Shown: positions 12,424 through 21,413 of the stretch, piece after piece
Layout of the letters: every line of letters begins with the position of its first letter
How positions within the stretch are numbered: position 1 is the stretch's first letter
The notes under the pieces: generated by a model
Told to the model about the DNA's origin: nothing
The model's input: only the letters and a program-made list of their open reading frames with translations
Database searches by the model: none
Assembly: GCA_003665825.1 (NCBI GenBank)
Contig: QPFY01000007.1
Location: 992,001 to 1,056,000, forward strand
DNA: 64,000 nt
Source of the DNA: Microbotryum silenes-acaulis
Taxonomy: Eukaryota; Basidiomycota; Microbotryomycetes; Microbotryales; Microbotryaceae
Reading direction: 5' to 3'
Program-made: the position numbers and the translations under genes

Positions 12424-13406
12424 GCAATACTAGTATGAGGTTGCATAGCAGGGAATCGTCGTGAACGGCGGTGCGGGACAGGATGTGGGGATCCATCTGT
12501 GGGGCTTTGGGATCTCAAAAGGGTCAGCAGTAGGGCAGTAGGGTCAGAAGTATCGCAGGTAGTAAGTACATGCAGTGCAAGTTGCAAGTTTGGGTAGTAC
12601 GTCCGAAAGGTAGGTAGTCGTTCAATGTTGTAGAAAGTCAAGTCGTCCGTCAAGGCACCTGCCCACCAGAGCCAGCTGCAGCGAGCGAAAGAAAGCGGAG
12701 AGACGCGGGATCAGCGGCTCGAGCCAGGATCAGGGGCTCCGGCCGCCACTCGCCCGGCCAGGCCGAGCGCCCGGGCACGGAGTTTTGTGACTGAAGACGA
12801 GCGGACAAAGCGGCTGTACGCCTAAAGTCGAACAAAGTCGAACACCTGATCAACTCTTGGAGCAGGTTGATTTGCGATTCCGTTGCGTTTGTCTTCGATC
12901 GCCCCAGCGATGCCTTACATCGTGGGCTGGTCGCGTGACTTTGATTGGTCGAAGGCTTATCTGAACCCGGGTTTCGGCCGGGTTCCGGGTGAAGCGCGTC
13001 AGAAACCCATTGCTCGCGGGTTCGGCCAGTCGGGTCCGCGGGCTCGTCAAAACGGACTCCGACAAGAAATTCGTGTGTGAATCAAGGGCTGATAAGTCGA
13101 TCATAATGCGGGGTTGTACGACGAATCGTGGTTGCCCCTGCCGCCCGTTCGGGCAATCACACGGTGACCGGGGGTGTCGCCGATTCTAGACGAATCTTTT
13201 TCTGCTGCCCAGGGTGCACGCGCTCCCACGCCGAGTTTCTGTCCCCCCTCTTTTTTCTGGAAGTTCGCTATCTCTCGCCCCTCGCACTCTTTATCTCTCC
13301 TCTATCACCTCGACAGCTCAAACCCCCTTCGCCTCTTCCACTCTTTTTAGGCACCTGACCCTGCTTTCGGCCGCCTCCTCTCGTCATCCTTCCTCCCACC
13401 GCCATC
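12424..13406. other. Intergenic, upstream of the permease
   Basis: No gene recognised. The last 150 bp before the permease ATG are pyrimidine-rich (CTC/CTT runs), the usual look of a fungal promoter and 5' leader of a well-expressed gene. Confidence 0.5.
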
Positions 13407-15739
13407 ATGTCGACCGGTTCTGAAGGCTCGCTCAAGTTCGCAGACGAGGAGAAGGGCGCCACTGGCCACACCAATGCGACGTCGCCCAAGGTGCAAATCG
13501 TTGCAGCAGATGATGGTGTCAAGCGAGACGGTGGCATTCTCGGCAAGGTACGTTCCTGCCCCAACTTTTTCCGTGATCATCGCTTCGCTGCGGGTCGTAC
13601 ACCTCTCGCATCGAGCGCGTTCTGCCCCCGAACGATTCCGCATTCCTACCCGATCCACGCGCCACAGCCGCAATCTGCGGCCTGGGCAGCCAATTTGGCT
13701 ATTTCTGTCACGCGGACGCCTATCTTGCCGCCCCACGCCCGAGAGAGCGCGCGCGGGGCCGCGGCGTGGGCATAGGCTGGTCGGTACCCGAATGGGCTTT
13801 CTTGCATTGGTCCGGGAGCACGGAGTGGGATGACCGGTAGCCTGCGCCCTCATGGAAACAGTCAGACCTCAGGGAGTGGGGGGATGACGCAGCCTCGACG
13901 ATCCGAGAGCATTTCCCCAGATTATCTACGAAACACATTCGGGCCCCCCTACCCGACCTGGTCTTCCATCTCTGGACCTCGGACAGCGAATCTCAATCAG
14001 TTCCGGAATTTTGAAGCGGACTGCTGACGCTTCTTTTACTTTTCCTTGTGTTCCTCGACTGCTGTCCTTTACCCTTCTCCTCCGTATCGCGCCCTCGCCC
14101 CTCAATTATGCGAACCTCAATAATCATCATGGTACCTTCAGATGTGGGCCGCTGTTCTGTGGGCCGACTCTTTCGGTGTCGAAGTTCGAGGTGTTGAGCG
14201 CGTCCCCGAGGACGAGCGACACCACGCACGGCCATCCGACGCCGGCGCTCTGTGGGCCTCGGCGAACATGACCATCTCGACCTTTTCTCTTGGCACACTC
14301 GGCAACTCGATCTGGTACTTGGAACTCACCGACGCCTGCTTGACCATCCTCTTCTTCAACCTGCTCTGCACGATCCCGGTCGCCATCTTCTCGACCTGGG
14401 GCAAATCGACCGGTTTGCGCCAGATGATCGTCGGTCGCTACTCGTTCGGTACTATTGGTATCTACATTCCCATCATTCTCAACTGCATCGCGTGCATCGG
14501 ATGGAGTGTCGTCAACACCATCGTCGGTGAGTCGAAAGCATTTTCCGCTTCTGATAGAATTGCAGGTCACTGATCCGGTTCCTGCACACTTGGGGCACCC
14601 CTATCCAGGTGGTCAAGCCCTCGCCGCCGTGTCCGATACGCACAACCTCCCCGTCGTCGCCGGTATCGTTATTATCGCCGGTGTGACCCTTCTTGTCGCT
14701 CTCTTCGGGTACAAGATCGTCCACACCTTCGAGCGCTACGCCTCGATCCCCGTTGCCATCATCTTTGTCATTATGCTCGGTCAAGCTGCTCCGCACGTTA
14801 CGGCGGCCATGGGCCCTCCCGGCGCTGCGACGGCGGCCTCGGTTCTTTCGTTCGGTGCTACGATCGCAGGTTTCGCCTTCGGGTGGACTTCGCTCGCGAG
14901 TGATTACACCGTCAACCTGCCGGTCGAAACGTCCAACACCAAGGTCTTTGCCTGGACCTACATGGGTCTCAACCTCCCCTTGATCTTTGTCGAATGCCTC
15001 GGCGCGATCATGATGGCTACCTTTAAGCAAAAGTCGACGTGGGAGGACGCTTACAACTCGCACCACCTCGGTGGCCTGCTCGGTGCCCCTCTCGTCGGTC
15101 CCATGGGCGGCTTTGGCCGCTTCTTGCTCGTCATCCTCGGCCTGTCGATCATCGCCAACAACATCCCCAACATGTACTCGTTCGCTCTGACGTTCCAAGC
15201 GTTCGGCAAGGCCGCGCAGTCGATCCCACGCATGTTCTTGGTCATTATCGGCACGGTAATTTACATCGGTTTGGCGATCGGCGGGAGGAACAGCTTTGAA
15301 TCGGTGCTCGACACGCTCTTGGTCATCCTCGCGTACTGGCTCATCGTCTACAGCGTCGTCCTGCTCGAGGAACATTACATCTTCCGCAAGGGCTCGTTTG
15401 CCAGGGGTTACGATCTCGATGCGTACAACACCCCGTCAAAGCTTCCCATCGGTCTCGCGGCTATTGGTGCGATCTGCTTCGGTATCGCCGGCGCCGTTGT
15501 TGGCATGTCCCAGACATGGTATGTCGGTCCCATCGGCAAAATGATCGGCCCTCCTCCCTTCGGGTAAGTCGAGCTTGATGACAACTGTCCTGGAGAGACC
15601 CAATCAAAGCATGAAAGCTGACATTTGCCTTCTTTCCTTCTTTTGCAGTGGGGACATTGGATTTGAGCTCTCGGGTGGTTTCGCCGCGGTCGTTTACCCC
15701 GCGTTCCGCTACCTTGAGCTCAAGTACGTCGGTCGATAG
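13407..15739 (+). CDS. FCY2: Purine-cytosine permease (NCS1 family, Fcy2-like)
   Basis: Proton-coupled uptake of cytosine and purines at the plasma membrane. Four exons: 13407-13547, 14142-14526, 14609-15563 and 15649-15739, all phase-consistent. The start ATG at 13407 has a good context (GCCATCATGTC). The cytosolic N-terminus is acidic. After the first intron come VEVRGVERVPEDERH, MTISTFSLGTLGNSIWYLEL, AIFSTWGKSTGLRQMIVGRY and SFGTIGIYIPIILNCIACIG (typical NCS1 helices 1-3). Then FGWTSLASDYTVNLPVETSN, GLSIIANNIPNMYSFALTFQ and LAYWLIVYSVVLLEEHYIFR, and a final helix ending LELKYVGR. About 12 membrane segments and roughly 520 residues match the family. The first intron is 594 bp, far longer than neighbouring introns. 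Confidence 0.92.
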
Positions 15740-16137
15740 ACACCTTGGGGAGGTTCGTCACGATTCCGTGTTGTTAGATCAGGTTTTGGTAGGTGTTTTC
15801 TCGGGCCGAGGGTTGGTCGGGGTTGTTACTGTGTGTGTGATTTCTTAATCTGTCGGATGTGTACCCTATACGACCGTCTCTGTTTTCTCTAAAAAGCTAT
15901 AGGCCTATATAGTACAGTACTGTGGTGACGGTAATCATATTGTCTGACACGAGTACCACTTCTTCCGAGAGTGAGCGCTGCGGTGAGGCCTCGGGACTAC
16001 ACATCCGCGCGCGAAAATTATGGAGGGCATAAGGGGGAGCCTTTGCCCTATGAGCCCGTATGGCAATTTACGGGAGTCCATAGGGCATTTGTGTAATGCG
16101 TCGATAAAAATGAAATCCTTGAGGCCTCAGTAGGGGA
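15740..16137. other. Permease 3' flank and start of the repeat island
   Basis: No gene. AT-rich palindromic sequence near 15895-15925 may belong to the permease 3' end. At 16008-16030 the motif GCGCGCGAAAATTATGG resembles GCGCGCGAGAATTATGG at about 16560, so the repeat that follows is bracketed by similar sequence. Confidence 0.4.
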
Positions 16138-16543
16138 GCTACGTCTCCTCTTCTTCCACTCGATATGGAAGCTCTCTAGCCGCCGCCGTTTCTCGTCGGA
16201 TCCTTTGGAGCCGATCACCGAAACTGTAAGGGGATGCCTTACAGAACAGCCCTATAAGTAGCCTCTGAGTAGCTAGAACTGCTGAGTTCTAGTTACGACT
16301 TGCTTTTAGCCTAGCGGTCGAAAACGAGATTGTCTTTTATGCACATCAGAGGCGCATACCTTACAGAAACGAGACTCGAGGAGCTCCGGGTGTTAATTCA
16401 GGAGTCCAAGGGTCGCATTGTGTCTCTCTAAGTCACCTAAGGGGGTTTTAGTGGGGATGATTGATTCTGATTTAGGGCCAATGAGTCCTACACTACTGGC
16501 CTAGCCAGTGTGCTTAACTGCATTCCCTCCGACTTTTCCAAAG
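16138..16543 (+). mobile_element. Diverged dispersed repeat, copy 1 (interrupted by a nested element)
   Basis: Aligns by eye with the reverse complement of 39961-40222. Shared landmarks in the same order are TCCTCTTCTT[C/T]CACTCGAT, TTCTCGTCGGATC, CCGATCACCGAAAC, TTCAGGAGTCCAAGGGTCGC, GGGGGTTTTAGTGGG, GAGTCCTACACTACTGGC and GCATTCCCTCCGACTTTTCC. Copy 1 carries about 146 extra bases (16225-16370) that copy 2 lacks. No coding capacity or autonomous domain is visible, so the element class is unknown; these may be fragments of a larger transposon. Confidence 0.8.
16225..16365 (+). mobile_element. 141-bp TGTAAGG...CCTTACA insertion, probable solo LTR
   Basis: Begins TGTAAGGGGATGCC, ends GCATACCTTACA and is flanked by the perfect 5-bp direct repeat GAAAC (16220-16224 and 16366-16370). 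The other copy of the host repeat keeps a single GAAAC at the equivalent place, so the unoccupied site is visible in the same window. TG...CA ends, a 5-bp duplication and an internal TATA-like CTATAAGTAG (about 16251) fit a short solo LTR. A non-autonomous DNA transposon is the alternative. Confidence 0.75.
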
Positions 16544-17429
16544 GTTTGTACCACATGGGCGCGCGAGAATTATGGCACCCTCAAGGCATCCATAAGGCTC
16601 CCATACGGCGCGCGGCATACGGCCTTGCTGTGCGAGCCATATGGCAACCATAGGCTCGACCTGATATAGTTCCCCGAAGGAAGCTGCAGCGGGACGATAG
16701 AGTGGCCCTACTGTAGAGGGATGAAGGCAATGTGGTACACGTAAGGTATCAATGAGGAGACCAGGTGAACGCTGTAGTAACGCTGAACCAGGTGCTGTAG
16801 GTACATATAGCTCTCTTCTTGCTCCTGTAGACTTATCACACGTTTTGTGAAGCAACACTCATTGCAAACGCTAAGAATATGGTTATACAAGTCTAAGAAA
16901 CCCCCGGGAGACCCCAGGGTTATACAAGTCTGAAAAAACCCCACCGATGGATGGTCCACTGGCACCCCGTTTCAACCCCAAGTCGCGCCCGCGTCCCCTT
17001 GCGCACGTCGAATCCTCCAGAGAGCTTGTTCGATAGCGCGTCGCTTACATGAGCCGTCCTCGATCTGCTACTCGTCTTTGTTCGTCTTTGTCTTCTTCTT
17101 CTTCTTCCTCGCCTTTCCCGAATTGGACTCCATCTCCGGGACTGCGTCCTGTGATCGCTCCGTGGATCGTTCGTCAGTCCAAGTTCGGCATGTGGTCGAC
17201 TGAGGGCGCCACTCACGGCTACTCGGCTTGCAAAGCTGAGGTTGTTGGCGGGATCATCGACGACTTCAGAACAGACCGCTTGTATCGTGTGGTCGCTGAG
17301 CGTATTCTGGCCTGCCGTGCGGATGCCGGAATGTCGCTTCATCTTGGACGTGACCATGTCGAAGAGAAACCTTGCACGCGCCAAGCAAGTCGCCAAGTGT
17401 CAGCATATTCGATTGTGCCATGTATCTCA
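16544..17429. other. Repeat-island spacer without a recognised gene
   Basis: Contains a direct repeat of GGTTATACAAGTCT (16881-16894 and 16918-16931). A minus-strand ORF at 16920-17396 is low-complexity Arg-rich in its distal half and resembles nothing I know. Confidence 0.4.
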
Positions 17430-17873
17430 CCATGAAGCATGAAGCTCAACTTGATGATCGAACCCCACATTCCCCTTGTAGCCGCCCGCGAGGTGTGCTG
17501 TCGCGGCGTCTTCGGCGAGGTTGTCACCGTAGCGCTTGAGCTTGTTGGCGAAGCTGTTGGCCTTGGAGTCCCTTGGGTCGAGGATGTTTGGCGCCTTCAT
17601 TGCCTGTTACTGGTATGGTGATTATTACAAGCGCAGGTCAGGATCGAGGGTGGAGGCGAGCTCTTCATATATACGCACCAGTATACTCCACCAGGTGACG
17701 TGTTCCTCCGTGATGGCAACCTGTTGGCCTTTGTACCATTGCTGCATGGTACGGCCGAGAGTAGTTTTGTCCTTAAGTGACGTATGATTCGAGACGCCAG
17801 CGACGAAACGAGCACGAGGCTGACGGCTCGTTGGTGGCACGCTGGTACGGGTTCCCTGAACTGGTCCTCGCAC
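17430..17873 (-). pseudogene. Degenerate minus-strand coding remnant, function unknown
   Basis: Read on the minus strand, two protein-like segments appear: about 17630-17800 (GRTMQQWYKGQQVAITEEHV, TWWSILVRIYEELASTLDPD) and 17433-17612 (MKAPNILDPRDSKANSFANK, LAGGYKGNVGFDHQVELHAS). Stops and a frame change separate them with no convincing intron of normal length. They lie divergently just upstream of the Fanzor-type gene and could belong to the same mobile unit or an older insertion. I cannot name the family. Confidence 0.35.
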
Positions 17874-20800
17874 AGGCGTGGGTTACCTTGATCTACGCCG
17901 TTGAGGCAACCAGACGCAACCGCCCTCCGATCCCCCTGATCCCCTACACCCCCACCTGGTGGGACGACCGTGTGATGAGGATCGTCGAGGCGATTTTCGG
18001 ATGGAAAGACCGAGTCTACCAAATCGTCGCGACCTTTGTCGACAGTCGCTTCGTCTCCACCTCGAATACAGCCCCCAAGGACGACGATGCTGACGACGCA
18101 AACACCGGGCCACCCGCGAAAAGGGGCAAGGATATGGGCTCTTCACTCAAGTCCAGCGTCAAGAAGGCCGTTGTTGAGGCTGTCTGCGAAGCAAAACTCG
18201 CCAACTCGCCCGACAACGACGTTCGACTCCTTTCCGACCTGACCACACAAATCGCGAGTCTACACGACAAGGCCGCAAAGCAGGTACAAAAGGCGGTGGA
18301 CCTCTATGATCTAGCGTCGGTGGCAACGTCTACGTTCCAAGATACCGTGCACATCATCCGCCACAACTCGCCGCGGATGCTCACACCCGACGAGCGTTCC
18401 CATCTTGCCGAGCAGACGATCTGCGACTGGATCCGAGGGGTATCACACCGCCCCCATTGTCTCTTCCCGACCCTCCACGCGCTCAAGATTGCGAGCGGGC
18501 ACATCCGAGGCCATGGATTGGTGAGTGGTGGCACCGATGGCTCTCACCGCGTTTCAACGAGTCGGCCCGGCCGTCAGCGGGCCGACGCGCTCCAATGCGA
18601 GTGCAGTTGCACTGACCCGATTGTTCAACCATCCGACCTCTTTGCACAGGATTTGGGGGGCGAGTTCATTTCCATGACCCTACGACGTACTTCTATCCTC
18701 ATCTACAAAGGTGAAGACGTGGCCAAGACCCTGCTCGAATGGCTACGATGCGTGTGGGTGCCTTGGCGATCGCACGTCTCGAGCCACCCCGTGGACCACG
18801 TCGCAGCCGTGCTACTCGCGCAGATCGAGCCCCCTCGATCCTCCGCTTACTCCTTTGTCGAGACCTCAACGATCTCGTGGGCGTCAAAGCGAGAATGGAT
18901 CGAGCGCTGGGAGGTGCTGCGCCGTCACCTCAGTCAGCAGCTCGCGGAAGCGACCCCTCTTGCCACCACCGCCCCGGCCAACGTGGCACCGGCTCTCGCT
19001 ACCGCCTCTTCATCCACGGCCAATCTCGAAGAGCCCTCACACGAAACGACGCTCGATCCTCCCCCTTTCAAGCGCGCCAAGAAGGCGACCACCACCAACC
19101 GTCGGCCTGACTCGGGTCCGATCGCCACCCGATTCGATCATCTCGGACCCCTCGTGGCGAAGGGTCTTTTCAACGTCGAGTGCTTTGGAGCGAATGGCTT
19201 TGTGCCCCACGGAGAATGGCGATCGGATGGACAAACGGTCCGGCTTCTAGGCTACAACGTCGCCAAGGCGGTCCCCAACAAGTTGTCCCTGCTCCTCCCA
19301 CTTTGCGCCGACACCCCCGTGTAAGGCGCCGCTCCGCTTACGCCTCACGACGACCTCGAGCCAACCTCTGCGGCCTCATGCTTGCCCTCGCGCGCGGCGG
19401 CGCCGCGTCTCTTGACCTTAGTCCTTTTAGTAGTCTTTCTTCGCCTGCGAATCCAAACAGAAAGGATCAAACGGTGTATTCGCAGGCGAAGAAAGACTAC
19501 TAAAAGGACTAAGGTCAAGAGACGCGGCGCCGCCGCGCGCGAGGGCAAGCGTGAGGCCGCAGAGGTTGGCTCGAGGTCGTCGTGAGGCGTAAGCGGAGCG
19601 GCGCCTTACACTCCGCCCCGGCAGCCACGCGTGACCCGCAGTCAATCGCGGAGACGTTCGAGCACGTGACCAGCAGCGGAACCGTGGCGTTCGACCCGAC
19701 CTACGATTGTATCGCACGGTCGTCGCTCTTCGCCACTCCCAACGAGCTCGTCAAGTGGGTTTCCGCCTCGACTCTGGTCCCATTACCGACAGTACGAGGC
19801 GGTATGCCGCGCCTCGAGAGGGCCGAGAATGCCGGCGAGAAGATCCTCAAACTTCTCTACAGCCACGGCAAGGGTGAGGTGCGTATTCGCTGCGCGGGCG
19901 CGCCAGCCGCCCGCCTCCGGGCCGGAGCGAATGGATCCAGTATCATCCAGCTGACGAACCGTGTTCGCCTTCACTTCCATCGCCGGAGCAGGACTGGGCT
20001 GGTCCAGATCGCATCGGAACCCGCTACAGGACCGATGAGGCACTCCGACAAGTCGTCCAGGACGGTGCCAACGACTCCATCATCATTGGCATCGACCTGG
20101 GCACGAAATGTCCTATGGCCGTTTCGGCTACCTTCTTTGACCGAAATGAGGTCCAGATTCAAGACGACGTCGTCGTCTACGCGGATGCGCTGGACAAGCC
20201 GTTGAGGAAGGCGCAGAGCCACGTTCGGAAGCTCTCGGCTGAACTGGCCGGCAGCCTACGATTCGGTCACGCCAAACCCCCCGGCCACGCAGCGACCCCT
20301 CTTGAGGGACAACGCCCTGCCACCTCGGCCGCCACGCTCGACGGTCCTGCTTCAGCCCCCTCCGACTCAAGTACGACCGAGCGCAACGACGCCGACGCAC
20401 GCACTCGCGCCGAGCTCGCTCGTGGATCTTCCTCTTGCCTCCTTCTCGGCGAGCCGGATCGACAGGCCTGGGCGTCCAAGACCAATCTCTTATCCAAGAC
20501 TTCGAGAAGGCGCTTCGTCGAGCAGGTGATGGAGGTTTCAGGTTTGAGAACGATGGGTTCGTCCTCCGTTTCACGCCGCAGGGAGTCTTTTCGAACAAGT
20601 TCAAGCCGGATGCTGATTGTCGTATGGAAACTCGTGCTTCAACCTTTTTGCAGAGAGGGCCCGCGATGACAAGTTGAAGCAAGCGGACTTGAGCAAGGTC
20701 AAGACCGCAGAGGTCCTCCAACGAAAGGACATCCTGTCGCCGCGCCAACCTCCGGTGCTGGTCTTCGTTGGCGAGGGAGGCTCGATTCGTGGAACACAGA

Positions 20801-21413
20801 AGGCGACGTATAGGACGAATGTCCTTTGCCGAGACCTCGTTCAAGAGTTCAACAGATTGCAAGAGCGAGGATTCGTCGTGGAGATCGTCTCGGTCGACGA
20901 ATACAATACCTCCTCGGTCTGCAGCGACCCCACCTGCCGCAACGAGGTGACAGGGGAGCGATCCCGGTAGGTCCCTTCAGATCATTCTCGCAGTCGTGAA
21001 CGAGTACCAAGGCGCTGCCGGATATGCTAACGACGGGGACTATGTCCTGCTGGTGTCACATCGCACCGGTTACGGCACGCCGATCGCACAGACTTTTCAA
21101 GAATGGCCAAGCCCACGGGGCCAAGCATAATAATCTGCGGGTCATGCTGTGCGAGAAAGAATGCCGTCCGCCCATCCACCGCGACATCATAGCGGCACGC
21201 AACATGCCGACTGTGGGCTTACAAGTCGCCGCGTTCCGACAACACCCCTTCAGGTACCCCAAGGCCGGGAAGGACGAGGACAAGCAGGACGAGAAGGGGC
21301 AGCAAGGCAGCAAGGCCACGGCCAAGGCCAAAGGGAGCAAGCAGGGACAAGGAAAGGGCAGGGACAAGGAGCGCGAAGAGGAAGCGAGGGAAGGGGGAGT
21401 TGGAGAAGCCTGA
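17777..21413 (+). CDS. Fanzor-type (eukaryotic TnpB-like) RuvC nuclease, interrupted by a foldback element
   Basis: Putative RNA-guided DNA endonuclease of the Fanzor family carried by a transposable element. Diagnostic C-terminal half: SIIIGIDLGTKCPMAVSATF (RuvC-I, Asp codon 20094-20096); VLVFVGEGGSIRG (candidate RuvC-II, Glu 20773-20775); VVEIVSVDEYNTSSVCSDPTC; then, across an intron, VMLCEKECRPPIHRDIIAAR followed by NM (RuvC-III, Asp 21183-21185). The zinc ribbon reads CX4C...CX3C. The tail is Lys/Gly/Gln-rich. Phase-consistent exons by eye: 17777-18520, 18650-19319, 19616-19878, 19992-20370, 20466-20621, 20654-20946, 21102-21413, about 940 residues. The 20371-20465 intron has alternative donors, and the 32-bp gap 20622-20653 is too short for a normal intron and may be a real frameshift. 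The 5' end is uncertain (first in-frame ATG is downstream of 17777). The element at 19320-19610 puts a TAA at 19322-19324 in frame, so the gene is probably inactive unless the insert is removed from DNA or RNA. Confidence 0.75.
19320..19610. mobile_element. Foldback (long inverted repeat) element inside the Fanzor-type gene
   Basis: Two 133-bp arms (19320-19452 and 19478-19610) are reverse complements except at 19379/19551, which would still form a G-U pair in RNA. The loop is 25 nt (19453-19477). Termini are TGTAAGGCGCC...GGCGCCTTACA. Flanks are CCCCG (19315-19319) and CTCCG (19611-19615), a 5-bp target duplication with one mismatch. Deleting the element plus one 5-bp copy (296 bp) joins the upstream frame exactly to the downstream frame. 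It has no coding capacity, so it is a MITE/foldback-type non-autonomous element. Near-identical arms suggest recent insertion or arm-to-arm conversion. Confidence 0.93.

Noticed and set aside
14512..15375. 287-residue minus-strand ORF opposite the permease
   Set aside because: Mirror of strongly codon-biased plus-strand coding sequence; charged, low-complexity translation with no domain.
19320..19615. Foldback element as an ordinary or introner-type intron (its second base begins GTAAGG)
   Set aside because: No acceptor near the right end restores the frame with that donor; the 5-bp duplication and exact 296-bp frame restoration fit an insertion better. RNA-seq could reopen this.
20115..20669. 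Long plus-frame continuation of the nuclease up to 20669 as uninterrupted coding sequence
   Set aside because: From about 20270 it becomes Ser/Arg/Pro-rich and unlike the family, while protein-like sequence (SLIQDFEKALRRAGDGGFRF, then FNLFAERARDDKLKQADLSK) appears in the other two frames, so an intron or frameshift must intervene.
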